DNA from: CAWANP01 sp963783445
GTDB taxonomy: Bacteria > Chloroflexota > Anaerolineae > JAAYZQ01
Direction: 5' to 3'
Length of the DNA: 64,000 bases
NCBI GenBank assembly: GCA_963783445.1
Contig: CAWANP010000020.1
Coordinates: 62,001 to 126,000, forward strand
Position numbers and translations under genes: made by a program. The notes under the pieces were generated by a model. It ran no database searches. It saw only the letters and a program-made list of their open reading frames with translations, and was not told the DNA's origin. Below, in pieces: positions 1-8,998 of this stretch; position 1 is the stretch's first letter, and each line of letters starts with the position of its first letter.

Positions 1-2
1 CC

Positions 3-899
3 CTTCATCCCGACGGCAGTGCGGAATTCCGGTTCCTGGGCAAGGACTCGGTGCTGTGGCACAAAAAGCTGGATCTGCCTGAGGTGGTCCAGGGGAACCT
101 GGAGGAGTTGATCCGCGATGCGCGCCCCTCCAATACAAGTGGGGACGGCGACCGGGGCCATCCCACACGGGACATGCCCCAGATCTTTCCCGACATTAGC
201 AGTCGCAACGTCAACGCCTATCTGTCCGGCATCCTGCCGGGGCTGACGGCCAAGGTGTTTCGTACCCACCATGCGACCATCGCCGTCCGCGATAGCCTGG
301 TGGATTCGGAGATCCAGGCCAGTGATCCAGAGTATATCAAGTGGGAAGCCGCCAATTTGGCGAACTTGGATGCGGCCGTACTATGCAATCACACCAAGCA
401 GGCGCCCGCTAGCTGGTCCCGCAGCCGCCAGCGGTACAAAGAGCGTCAGGAAAAGGCAGCCGTCCGGGTGAGTACCTACCGCGAGCGGGTCAGGGGCTAT
501 CGAGAAGCCTTGACCGCATTGCGGAGAGAGGCCCGAGAGAAGAGGCGGGCTGCCAAGCCTGCACAGCGCGACAAGGTGAAGGTGCGTTACGAGAAACGGA
601 TCGCGGCAGCCGAGCGCCGCGTGGAAAGGACCCAGGTACAGCTGGAGAAAGCCCGGCTGGCCCGGGACAAGGTCAAGGCCCAATCATCCATCGCGTCCAA
701 GAAGCGTACGTGGAACCTGGGCACCAGCCTCAAGTCATATATCGATCCCCGTGTCTATTACCAGTGGGGAGAACAGGTCGAATACGACGTCCTGGAGCGA
801 TACTATCCCAAGGCGCTACGCCGAAAGTTCGCCTGGGTCAAGTCCGAGGACGAGGCCGGTGAGGCAGAGATCCCGTTGGAGACGATGGGCAGTAACTGA
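3..899 (+). CDS. Eukaryotic-type DNA topoisomerase IB, C-terminal part (gene starts left of window)
   Basis: About 298 C-terminal residues of a type IB topoisomerase, which nicks one DNA strand through a 3'-phosphotyrosine and relaxes supercoils without ATP. The frame is open to the window edge, so the N-terminus is missing. Residues matching the human TOP1 catalytic set can be placed by eye: Lys in FLGKDS (bases 42-44), Arg in KVFRTHH (261-263), His in LCNHT (390-392) and the nucleophilic Tyr in LGTSLKSYIDPR (738-740). Between His and Tyr lie roughly 85 Arg/Lys/Glu-rich residues that look like the eukaryotic coiled-coil linker, and the tail RKFAWV also matches. The short poxvirus-like IB enzymes common in bacteria lack that linker. 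An SDR gene follows after 15 bp and may be cotranscribed. The family call is firm; its origin (transfer from archaea or eukaryotes) is inference. Confidence 0.9.
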   Translation, partial: LHPDGSAEFRFLGKDSVLWHKKLDLPEVVQGNLEELIRDARPSNTSGDGDRGHPTRDMPQIFPDISSRNVNAYLSGILPGLTAKVFRTHHATIAVRDSLVDSEIQASDPEYIKWEAANLANLDAAVLCNHTKQAPASWSRSRQRYKERQEKAAVRVSTYRERVRGYREALTALRREAREKRRAAKPAQRDKVKVRYEKRIAAAERRVERTQVQLEKARLARDKVKAQSSIASKKRTWNLGTSLKSYIDPRVYYQWGEQVEYDVLERYYPKALRRKFAWVKSEDEAGEAEIPLETMGSN

Positions 900-914
900 C
901 CGTGGAGGTGTGTC

Positions 915-1709
915 ATGGCCAGGCAAACAATATTGATCACCGGAGCGTCGCGAGGGCTGGGTGCGGCCACGGCGCGCATCGCGGCACAGATGGAATCCAA
1001 TGTCGTCCTCACAGCGCGTTCGGAGGAGGATCTCGAGGCAGTGGCTCGGGGGATCGTATCGGCAGGTGGGAGCGCCCTGGCCGTGGCCGGCGACGTGAGC
1101 CAGGCGGCCGACTGCCAGCGCTTCGTGGCCGAGACGGTCCAAGCTTTCGGCCAGATCGACGCCGTCGTGAACAATGCCGGCGTGTTGGCGCCCATCGCGC
1201 CCATCGCCGATGGGGACCCCCAGCAGTGGAGGGAGAGTTGGGCGGTGAACCTGCTCGGTCCCTTCATGCTCACCCAGGCAGCGCTTCCCTACTTGCGCCA
1301 GCGCAAGGGGCACGTCATCAACGTTTCCGCCGGGGCAGCGGTTAATGTATACCCTGGCTGGGCTTCCTATTGCAGCGCCAAGGCGGGACTGAATCATTTC
1401 ACCCGAATCCTGGCTGCGGAAGAACCCGAGATCACGGCCATCGCCTTTCGCCCGGGGGTGGTAGATACGGCCATGCAGGCCACCATTCGCCGCGAAGGCG
1501 CCGAGATCATGCCGGACGAGATCTATGCCCGTTTTGTACGGTTACACGAGGAGCAGGAATTGCTCCCACCCGAGGTGCCGGGCTGTGCCCTGGCTGTCCT
1601 TGCCTTCCACGCACTCCGAGAGTGGAGCGGGGGATTCCTCCCCTGGAACCATCAAGAGGTTCAGTCGCTGGTGAGGCGGTTTGCCTGCTCGCCCGGACCC
1701 CAAGATTAG
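915..1709 (+). CDS. Short-chain dehydrogenase/reductase (SDR)
   Basis: Classical SDR of 264 residues, a cytosolic NAD(P)-dependent oxidoreductase with a Rossmann fold. It shows the cofactor motif TGASRGLG (residues 9-16), the structural NNAG (86-89) and the catalytic Ser138, Tyr152 and Lys156 (SYCSAK). Length is normal for the family. The ATG is preceded by a good ribosome site (GGAGGTG). The substrate cannot be told from sequence. It lies 15 bp after the topoisomerase and 10 bp before an M20 amidohydrolase, so the first four plus-strand genes may form one transcript, although their functions are not obviously related. Confidence 0.9.
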   Translation: MARQTILITGASRGLGAATARIAAQMESNVVLTARSEEDLEAVARGIVSAGGSALAVAGDVSQAADCQRFVAETVQAFGQIDAVVNNAGVLAPIAPIADGDPQQWRESWAVNLLGPFMLTQAALPYLRQRKGHVINVSAGAAVNVYPGWASYCSAKAGLNHFTRILAAEEPEITAIAFRPGVVDTAMQATIRREGAEIMPDEIYARFVRLHEEQELLPPEVPGCALAVLAFHALREWSGGFLPWNHQEVQSLVRRFACSPGPQD

Positions 1710-1719
1710 GAGGTACAGA

Positions 1720-2886
1720 ATGCTCGATCGCGCTCAAGAGATCCAGTCTCAGTTGACCGGCTGGCGGCGAGAGATCCACATGCATCCCGAGTTGGGTTTC
1801 CGGGAGACCCGCACGGCCGCATTGGTGGCGGAAACCCTGGAATCACTCGGCTACAGGGTTCGGACCGGTGTGGGACGCACTGGCGTGGTGGCTGAACGGG
1901 GACAGGGGCAGCCCATCGTTGCCATCCGCGCCGATATGGACGCCCTGCCGGTCCAGGAAGCCAATGACGTTCCCTACGCCTCGCAACTTCCTGGTCTGAT
2001 GCACGCCTGCGGTCACGACGCCCACACGGCCGTTGCTCTGGGTACGGCCACGCTGTTGGCTCAAGAGACATTTCCTGGCACAATCCGCTTTCTCTTCCAA
2101 CCCTCGGAAGAGATGTCGGACGAAGAGGGCTTTAGCGGGGCGCCGCGGATGGTACAGGATGGCGCGATGGAGGGGGTGGATGCCGTGATAGCCCTCCACG
2201 TACATGGAGGTTCGCCGGTGGGGGAAATCACCGTGGATGCCGGCCCGGCTTCCGCCGGGGTGGATGGATTCTGGGCCACGATCACCGGCCGGGGCGCCCA
2301 CGGCGCCTATCCCCACAAGGGACTGGATCCCATCCATATCGCCGCGCACGTGATCCTGGCCCTGCACGGCATCGTCTCTCGCCGCATAGACCCTTTCGAC
2401 CCGGCAGTGATCACCGTGGGCGCCATCCATGGAGGGACGGCGGGCAACGTGATCCCGCAAGACGTCGAGATCAAGGGTACCATCCGCTACCAGGACCCCG
2501 AGGTCCAGAGCCAGCTCCACGCTGGAATTGAGAGGGCGCTGGAAATCGCGCGGACGATGGGCGGAGATTTCGAGCTTGGGTTCCGGAACGGCCCGCCACC
2601 GGTGATCAACGATGCCAAAGTCGCTGGCTTGATCCAGGATGTTGGCGCCGATCTGCTGGGCGCCGAACACGTCAAGCCCCGGGAACCGGGCATGGGAGCT
2701 GAAGACTTTGCCGTCTTTGCTGCCATGGTACCTGGTGCGATGTTCCGGCTGGGTTGCCTCGTGGAGGGAGACGAGCGCAAGGCCCATGGCCCCTACTTTG
2801 ATATCGATGAGCGATGCCTGCCCGTCGGCGTGGCCGTTCTGGCCGAATCGGCGCTCCGTCTCTTGCGCCAGGGAGTCGGAGAGTAG
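1720..2886 (+). CDS. M20 family amidohydrolase (N-acyl-amino-acid / hippurate hydrolase type)
   Basis: Metal-dependent amidohydrolase of 388 residues that removes acyl groups from N-acyl amino acids or related amides. The binuclear metal site is visible in HACGHDAH (residues 95-102) and in FQPSEE (126-131), followed by the dimerisation/lid region. The upstream in-frame ATG at 1681 lies inside the SDR gene; the ATG at 1720 is chosen because AGGAGGT sits just before it. Among M20 proteins the motifs match the IAA-amino-acid/hippurate hydrolase group rather than peptidase T or DapE. Exact substrate unknown. No signal peptide, so cytosolic. Confidence 0.9.
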   Translation: MLDRAQEIQSQLTGWRREIHMHPELGFRETRTAALVAETLESLGYRVRTGVGRTGVVAERGQGQPIVAIRADMDALPVQEANDVPYASQLPGLMHACGHDAHTAVALGTATLLAQETFPGTIRFLFQPSEEMSDEEGFSGAPRMVQDGAMEGVDAVIALHVHGGSPVGEITVDAGPASAGVDGFWATITGRGAHGAYPHKGLDPIHIAAHVILALHGIVSRRIDPFDPAVITVGAIHGGTAGNVIPQDVEIKGTIRYQDPEVQSQLHAGIERALEIARTMGGDFELGFRNGPPPVINDAKVAGLIQDVGADLLGAEHVKPREPGMGAEDFAVFAAMVPGAMFRLGCLVEGDERKAHGPYFDIDERCLPVGVAVLAESALRLLRQGVGE

Positions 2887-2983
2887 GGGAGCATTGGCCA
2901 TATCCCCTGGCCATAGGTTGAGCCAGGGTTGGATGAAAAGCAAAGATGGTTGGTAGTTGAAAGCCAATCCAAGGAGGCAAGGC

Positions 2984-3487
2984 ATGGAGTTTGCAGAACT
3001 TATTCGAAAGCGCTACAGTGTCCGGGCCTACAAGCCCGATGCGGTTGAGGAGGAGAAGGTACAGCAGGTGCTTGAAGCGGCGCGCCTGGCGCCCACTGCC
3101 GCAAACCGGCAGCCCTTCCAGCTTATCGTCATCCCCACGGCGGGTCGCGAGGCCGAACTGGGACGCATCTACCCGCAGGGATGGTTCACCCAGGCGCCAC
3201 TGGTCATCTGTGCCTGTGGGCTCCCGGACCGGGGCTGGACGCGCATGGATGGCAAGCCCTACGTGGACGTGGACGTCACCATTGCCATGGATCACCTGAT
3301 CCTGGCCGCAACGGATCTGGGCCTGGGCACCTGCTGGATCGCGGCTTTTGACCCGGCCGCTGCGCGCAAGGTCCTGCAGCTACCGGATGGCGTAGAACCG
3401 GTGATCTTTACGCCGCTGGGCTATCCGGCGGATAGCCTCCGGCCCAAAGAGCGAAAGCCCCTGTCGGAGCTGGTTCGAAGCGAGTGA
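2984..3487 (+). CDS. Nitroreductase family FMN oxidoreductase
   Basis: Small (167 residues) FMN-dependent nitroreductase-family protein. It opens with the typical FAELIRKRYSVRAY segment, which contributes to the FMN phosphate site, continues with LEAARLAPTAANRQPF, and has a C-terminal glycine-rich GLGTCWIAAFD segment. Start at 2984 is chosen for the AAGGAGG site; the earlier in-frame ATG at 2957 lacks one. Substrates of this family range from nitroaromatics to quinones and flavins; nothing here narrows it. Last gene before a convergent lipoprotein gene. Confidence 0.88.
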   Translation: MEFAELIRKRYSVRAYKPDAVEEEKVQQVLEAARLAPTAANRQPFQLIVIPTAGREAELGRIYPQGWFTQAPLVICACGLPDRGWTRMDGKPYVDVDVTIAMDHLILAATDLGLGTCWIAAFDPAAARKVLQLPDGVEPVIFTPLGYPADSLRPKERKPLSELVRSE

Positions 3488-3497
3488 TCTTGATGTG

Positions 3498-3560
3498 AGC
3501 TGAGGGCCCTCAGCTTGCCTGCAACGTGATGCGCGAGTTCACGAATTGCGCATCACGTTG
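3498..3560. terminator. Two inverted repeats between convergent genes
   Basis: An 18-bp perfect palindrome (3498-3515, AGCTGAGGG and its complement) is followed by a 13-bp stem CAACGTGATGCGC (3522-3534) pairing with 3548-3560. They fill the gap between the plus-strand nitroreductase and the minus-strand lipoprotein and probably end transcription from both sides. No strong T-run on the plus strand. Confidence 0.55.
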
Positions 3561-3576
3561 TACATCTCAATTTGGC

Positions 3577-4242
3577 TCAAGGACTGCGCTCTACCTCAAA
3601 GCCCTCCCCCTCACTGATCGTCAGATCAACCAGTATCTCGCGTCCGCCATAGCCGTCCACCAGATCGTGGGCGCGGACCCGCACCTGGGTCACGGCCTCT
3701 GGAACGACGATGCCGCTCTGGCTGCGGGTAAAGGGTTGCTCGGCCTCGTGGGGGTGGAGCAGGAGCCGGGTGAACGGGCTGTCGGGATCGGGTTTGAGTA
3801 CCGTGCCATCGGGGGTGACGACGTCCCAGCCATCGGCGTAATCCTGCCAGCCGGTGTCAAGGTGCTCCACCGTCACGTGGAAAGTCCAGGTACTAGCTTG
3901 TCCTGAGCCTGCCGCTGGATCGGCAGCCTGAACCGCCCGGACGTGCAGAACATCCGCGTTGCCCTGGTCCACTGTCGAAGGTGATGGTGAGGGCGTACTG
4001 GTAGGCGCAGGCGATGTCTCGGTTAGCGCCACTGTAGGTGGTTGGGTTGGCGGCAGGCTGGTGGCAGTGGATGCCGTCGTGGTAGCCGGCAGATTCGTAG
4101 GTATGTCCTCTGCCGTGGCCGGCGGTTCAGCCGTCGAAGCCGCCTGGCCAATGCCTACCGGAGTGGGTGCCGGGCTACAGGCCATGGCCAGCAGCAGTAG
4201 GCTGGCTACTGCTATCAAGGATAGAAATCGGTATTGGTTCAT
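3577..4242 (-). CDS. Hypothetical lipoprotein
   Basis: 221 residues with an N-terminal lipoprotein signal: hydrophobic stretch then LLAMAC with the lipidated Cys at 22. Next comes a Pro/Thr/Ser-rich low-complexity linker (about 23-95) typical of surface-tethered proteins, then a beta-rich C-terminal domain of about 120 residues. I do not recognise the domain family; phrases such as VVTPDGTVLKPDPD suggest a small Ig-like fold. A copy of a short dispersed repeat word (3897-3914) lies inside the gene and encodes part of the linker end. The start has AAGGAGA upstream. Outer-surface location is inferred from the lipobox only. Confidence 0.8.
   Translation of the reverse strand: MNQYRFLSLIAVASLLLLAMACSPAPTPVGIGQAASTAEPPATAEDIPTNLPATTTASTATSLPPTQPPTVALTETSPAPTSTPSPSPSTVDQGNADVLHVRAVQAADPAAGSGQASTWTFHVTVEHLDTGWQDYADGWDVVTPDGTVLKPDPDSPFTRLLLHPHEAEQPFTRSQSGIVVPEAVTQVRVRAHDLVDGYGGREILVDLTISEGEGFEVERSP
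3897..3914 (+). repeat. Dispersed repeat word inside lipoprotein gene
   Basis: CTTGTCCTGAGCCTGCCG matches in pattern the words at 15510-15531 and 46482-46505, each read in frame by its host gene. Confidence 0.4.
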
Positions 4243-4359
4243 GGTTCTCCTTCTTCCCTTTCACCGTAGCACCGGCTGTGCGGATAAAAATCGCGCCAGG
4301 AAACGGGAAAGGCTGGAATATGGGCTACAGGGCGCAGGGCTTGCCCCTGCAATGGACCT

Positions 4360-5797
4360 TCAGCGCATGATGCGGTGCAACCCGCGGATCACGCGCCCGG
4401 ATGTCCCGTTCAACAGTTTCTCCATGCGGACGTCGTAGGCCGCCTGCATGTTGGAGATGGAGTAGCTGGGATAGACGTGTATGGCCTTGGATATCGCGTC
4501 CGCCTTCAATCCTTGATCCAGGGCCACGATCCACTCGTGGATCATCTCGCCGGCTCGCCCGGCGACAATGGTGGCGCCCAGCACTGTGTTGTCCGGTTTG
4601 AGGAACAATTTGATAAAGCCGGTCGTATCGACATCCGTGCGCGCCCGATCTACCTGCGCCATTGACCACTCACAGGTCCGATAGCTTGTTCCGAACCTCT
4701 TTCTGACTTGCTCCTCGGTCAAGCCTGCGTGCGCTACCTCTGGGTCGGTGAAGGTGGTCCAGGGCACCTGGTCGGCGATGCCCTTGGATGTACCAGGCAG
4801 CAGGGCATTGCGCGCGGCCATGGCTCCCTGCCAGCCGGCATAGTGGGTGAACTGTTTGCCGCCGGTACAGTCGCCAGCGGCATAGATGTGGCGCTGGCTG
4901 GTGCGCAGGTTGTCGTTCACCTGGATGCCCTTTGCTGTATAGGCCACCCCAGCCTTTTCTAGGTCGAGACCCTCTACATTGGGACGGCGCCCAACGGCTA
5001 CGAGTAGCGCATCGCCTGCCAACTCTTTGCCGCCCGCGATCAGGTGGATCCTGCCTGTGTTCCCCTGGCCGCCGGCGCCCTCTTGCCAGACACGCTGTAC
5101 CGGGACACCGAGCTGCAGATCGATGCCTTCTGACTCAAAGACCCTGGCCAGGACCTGTGACGCGTCCGGCTCGTCGCGGGGCAAAAGCCGGCCCTGGGCG
5201 TCGATGAGCGTGACCCTGGCTCCCAAGCGGCGGAATGCCTGGGACATCTCGCAGCCCACCGGCCCGGCGCCGATCACCATCAGATGATGGGGCAGGGCCT
5301 CAAGATCCCAGATCTTTTCGTAGGTCAGATAATCCACATCCTCCAAGCTGGCGATGGGTGGGACAAAGGGATGAGCGCCGGTGGCCAGCAGAAAGTTGCG
5401 GCCAGTCAATACGGTGTCACCGACAGCCAGGGTGTGGGCATCGATGAAACGGGTCTCACCCAGGTAAACGTCGATGCCGTCAGCGCGTAGCGCTTCCGGT
5501 GATTCCTCCTCGTACACGTCCAGGATCACGGACCGTACGTGGGACATCACGGCTTTCAGATCCACCTGCGGCTCGGCGGCGGACAGTCCATAGCGTTCGG
5601 CACTGCGCATTTGGTGGGCCACTTTGGCTGTCTTGAGCAGCGCCTTGCTGGGTACGCAGCCGGTCCAGGTGCAGTCGCCGCCAATGCGGTCCTTTATCCA
5701 CCAGTGCGACGCGGGAACCGAACTGGGCGGCAAAGCCCGCAGCCGTCAAGCCTGCGGAGCCTCCGCCGACGACGATCAGGTCGTATTCCTCGTTCAA
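4360..5797 (-). CDS. FAD-dependent pyridine nucleotide-disulfide oxidoreductase (one frameshift)
   Basis: About 478 residues, related to dihydrolipoamide dehydrogenase and mercuric reductase. The N-terminal FAD motif GGGSAGLTAAG, the redox-active pair in GGDCTWTGCVPSK, the NAD(P) motif GAGPVGCEMS and the FAD-closing AAGDCTGGKQF are all present. The frame breaks once near 5696: one extra G separates VALVDK from DRIGGDC. The C-terminal dimer domain reads IHVYPSYSIS where typical members have the His-Pro-Thr-Leu-Ser-Glu active-site base motif, so the His/Glu pair of lipoamide dehydrogenase is not conserved. Its ATG overlaps the stop of the upstream peroxiredoxin-like gene (ATGA at 5794-5797), indicating coupled translation; it may supply electrons to that protein. 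Substrate unproven. Confidence 0.85.
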
Positions 5798-6348
5798 AGT
5801 CGATCCCTCTCTGCAAGCTCTGTGATCATTGTCATGATCTGTTCGACGGAGGGCCGGTCAATGGGATCCCGGCTGCGGTAGGCCAGGCGCACAATGCCAT
5901 CGGCGCCGATGATAAAGTCGCCGCCCAGTTGCGCCGAGTCCCCCTGAATTCCGCGCCACCGGCGGCCCGTAGCCAATAGTTGTATATAACGCCAGATCGT
6001 CCTCAAGTTCCATGAACGCCAGAGCGAACGATCCAGGCCATATGCGTCATAGACCTTCCGTTCCGGATCGAGCAGCAAGTGGAACGGCGAGCAGGTCTCT
6101 GCCAACCACTCTTGAGCTGCCGGAAATGTACCAAAGGTGACGATCAGCACCTTCGCATTCAGTCGCTCGAGTTCTTCCTGATGCTGGCACAACTGTGCCA
6201 CGTGCTCCCTGCACGGCAGTCAGCCCAAGTGTCGCAAGAATACCAGCAATACCGTGTGTCCCTCGCTCAGCGTGCCGAGCAAGGACACAGGCAGCCCTTT
6301 GACAGTATCCAGTTCGAAATCAGGGGCGAGGTCTCCGGGTTTAGGCAA
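5794..6348 (-). CDS. Peroxiredoxin-like AhpC/TSA protein, predicted selenoprotein (UGA = Sec43)
   Basis: Thioredoxin-fold protein of the AhpC/TSA (PRXL2-like) group, 184 residues if the UGA at 6222-6220 is read as selenocysteine. The frame is fully coding on both sides: PKPGDLAPDFEL opens the domain, then FLRHLG-U-LPCREHVAQL, where relatives have a CxxC motif with Cys in place of U. The pair is therefore Sec43-xx-Cys46. A hairpin of the expected size and distance follows (6185-6200). Start is a TTG at 6348 after GGAGG; an in-frame stop lies just upstream. The gene overlaps the disulfide oxidoreductase by ATGA. The window also holds selA and a YedE/YedF/desulfurase cluster, so Sec use is plausible. 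Without recoding, the protein would be a 42-residue stub or start at GTG 6201 without its active site. Likely role: hydroperoxide or disulfide reduction in the cytosol. Confidence 0.8.
6185..6200 (-). promoter_or_regulatory. Candidate bacterial SECIS hairpin
   Basis: On the coding strand TGGCAC-AGTT-GTGCCA forms a 6-bp stem with a 4-base loop. The loop starts 25 nt after the UGA and has G as its second base, which fits the published bacterial SECIS description (loop about 16-37 nt downstream, G in the first two loop bases). It lies within the reading frame, as bacterial SECIS elements do. Confidence 0.6.
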
Positions 6349-6650
6349 AGATCAATTTCCTCCCTGGTCTAGTGTGACAAGTGGCAAGGTAGCCACATCA
6401 TACAAGATCCAGCCATGATTGTCCGTAAGGGTGCGTACTCTGGCTAGCAACTTCCCCCCCTTGCCAGACGATTGCTTCCCACTACAGATGGCCGGAGGTC
6501 GGTTTCCCTTACCCCTACCTGCGACCGAATTCTGAAGACGTGCCTTTTCGGCGGTACAGAGATCTGATTTCACTCAAGAAAATCTACAAATGAGGCCGTT
6601 GGACTGGCCCAGTCTGCAACTCTCTGGTACAATGCGGTCGGAGCGAAACT
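6349..6650. other. Intergenic region between divergent genes
   Basis: 302 bp between the minus-strand selenoprotein gene and the plus-strand rarA-like gene. A -10-like TACAAT lies at 6628-6633, 17 bases before the rarA ATG, with no convincing -35. I see no other gene, RNA or repeat here. Confidence 0.4.
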
Positions 6651-8933
6651 ATGGACCTATTTGACCACGCCCGCAGGGAACAGATCGAGCGTGAAGCGCC
6701 GCTGGCTGCCCGGATGCGGCCCCGCAACCTGGACGAATTCGTCGGCCAGGAGCATATCGTCGGTCCGGGGCGACTGCTGCGCCGCGCTATCCAGGCCGAC
6801 CAGCTCTCCTCCGTCATCTTTTACGGGCCGCCTGGCACAGGCAAGACGACCCTGGCCGCCGTCATTGCCAATACCACCGCGCAGTCACTTTGAGACCCTC
6901 AACGCCGTGCTGGCCGGCGTGGCCGACATCCGCCGGGTGACCAAAGAGGCCCAGGAACGGCGCGCCCTGCACAACCAGCGCACCATCCTCTTTGTCGACG
7001 AGGTGCACCGCTGGAACAAGGCTCAGCAGGACGCCCTCCTGCCCTGGGTGGAAAACGGAACGGTCATCCTGATCGGGGCCACGACGGAGAACCCCTATTT
7101 TAGCGTCAACCGCCCCCTGGTCAGCCGCAGTCGCATCTTCCAGTTCCGATCCCTGACTGACAAAGACCTGCGCGCCATTGCCCGAAACGCCCTGGCCGAT
7201 CCCGAATGGGGCTATGGGCAGCTAGAAGTGGATCTCCACGACGAGGCCCTGAGCCACCTGGTGGATGTGGCCAATGGCGATGCCCGGGGCGTGCTCAATG
7301 CCCTGGAACTGGCCGTGGAAACTACCCCGCCCAACGAGGATGGTATCATCGTTGTGGACATGGCCGTGGCCGAGGAGAGCATCCAGCGCCGGGCGGTGCT
7401 CTATGACAAGGACGGCGACTATCACTATGACACCATCAGCGCCTTTATCAAGTCGCTGCGCGGCTCCGACCCCGATGCGGCGCTCTACTGGCTGGCCAAG
7501 ATGGTCTACGCCGGGGAGGATCCCCGTTTCATCTTTCGCCGGATGCTGATCTTTGCCGGCGAGGACGTGGGCATGGCCGATCCCAGCGCCCTCCACGTGG
7601 TCATGGCCTGCGCCGATGCCTTTGACCGGGTGGGCCTGCCCGAAGGCCGCTTTCACCTGGCCGAGGCGGTCCTCTACCTGGCCACGGCCCCCAAGTCCAA
7701 CTCGACCCTGGCCTTCTTTGACGCCCTGACCCTCGTGGAGCAGGAGCGGGAGGGCGAGGTGCCCACCCACCTCAAGGATGGCAGCCGCGACAAGGAGGGT
7801 TTTGGCCATGGCCAGGGCTACCTCTATCCCCACGCTTTCCGCGAGCACTGGATCGCCCAGCAGTACCTGCCCGACGCCCTCCAGGGGCGGACCTTCTACA
7901 AGCCGAGCGACCAGGGTTACGAGCAGGCGCATCCGCGACCAGGTGGCCCGCCGTCGCGAGGCACAACTGGCGGCTATGGTCGAGGGGGAAAGCCAACTCG
8001 AGGTGCTGACCTATACCGTCGGGGACCGAGCCCACGACAGATGGCTGCAGCGCACCATCGGCAACGCTGGGGAGCGATTGGGACGGGTGCGCGACCGGGT
8101 TTTGGATGCTGCCCGGGTGCAGCGCCACCACGTTGTGCTGGATCTCAATGCCGGTTCGGGATTGCTGACCTGGGAGATCTTGCGGCGGGCGCCCGAGGGC
8201 GGAACCTGGGTTCTTGCCCAGGACCGGGAGGCCGGTGAAGGCCTGCGCCAGCAGGTTGAACAACTGCCGGAATTGGAGCGCCCCGTGGTCATTGTCGGTG
8301 TGCCGGAGGAGCTTCCCGAGCTGTTGGCGCTGCGCGGTGAGACTGAACTGCGCTTCGATGCCATCGTGGGCCGCAATACCCTGGCCCATGCGCCGGACAA
8401 GTGCGCGGCGCTGCATCTATTGGCCTCATGTGCTCCGTCCAGGCGGACGCCTCAGCCTGGCTGAGACGGTGGTAAGGCATGCCCAGCGGCTGTACGATCT
8501 GGTTGATCTTGCCCCCTTGGGCGACGATCTCCAGCAGCGAGTGATCGAGGCCGAGGAGCAGATCTATGCCAACCCTGATGACCCACTGGTGAACTGGGAT
8601 GTGAAGGATTTGCAGAGCGCGTTGGTGACGGCTGGTTTCGAGGAAGTGGTCGTTGAGGAACAGGTCCAAGAGGCAGAAATGATCGTCAGCAAGGCCACTT
8701 TGGAACGCTGGTTTGCGACGGAACCACAGAGCGAGCGCCTTTCCTACGCCCAACACCTGCTGCATCCTATTGGGTATAATGGGATCACGGGTGATGAACT
8801 CGCCTTGGTGCAGGCTGTCTTTGAAGGCCAACTGGCCAACCAGACCATCCCCTGGCGCACGCGGCTGGCCTTCGTGGTCGGACGAGTCCCTCTTGTGCTC
8901 GCCCGAGCACCCAATTCTGCGGATAGCGGCTGA
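6651..8933 (+). CDS. rarA: RarA/MgsA AAA+ ATPase fused to a methyltransferase-like domain (three frameshifts)
   Basis: About 760 residues. Residues 1 to about 420 are a replication-associated recombination protein A: RPRNLDEFVGQEHIVG, Walker A GPPGTGKTT (59-67), Walker B ILFVDEVHR, sensor GATTENPYF and the MgsA C-terminal domain. RarA acts on stalled replication forks as a tetramer with single-strand-binding protein. The frame then runs, without a stop codon between, into a Rossmann methyltransferase-like domain (VVLDLNAGSGLLTWEIL as motif I, VLRPGGRLSL as the later strand). Single-base breaks near 6890 (extra T before HFETLN), 7925 and 8434 split it into four pieces. No independent ribosome site or start was found for the second domain, which favours a true fusion; a separate gene cannot be excluded because the junction itself contains a break. 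Confidence 0.82.
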
Positions 8934-8998
8934 TCACGGAGCAACCTCGGTCGCGGATCGGTCCTGAACGGGGAAAAGCACGTGACTCTTGTGTTAGA

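Noticed and set aside
1843..2985. 380-residue minus-strand frame opposite the M20 gene
   Set aside because: Shadow of the amidohydrolase in high-GC DNA; composition and lack of motifs argue against a gene.
6200..6222. Hairpin CCGTGC-AGGGA-GCACG as the SECIS element
   Set aside because: Its loop begins only about 9 nt after the UGA, too close for the bacterial consensus; the hairpin at 6185-6200 fits better.
7222..7932. 236-residue minus-strand frame opposite rarA
   Set aside because: His/Gly/Val-rich shadow frame; the plus strand encodes the conserved ATPase.
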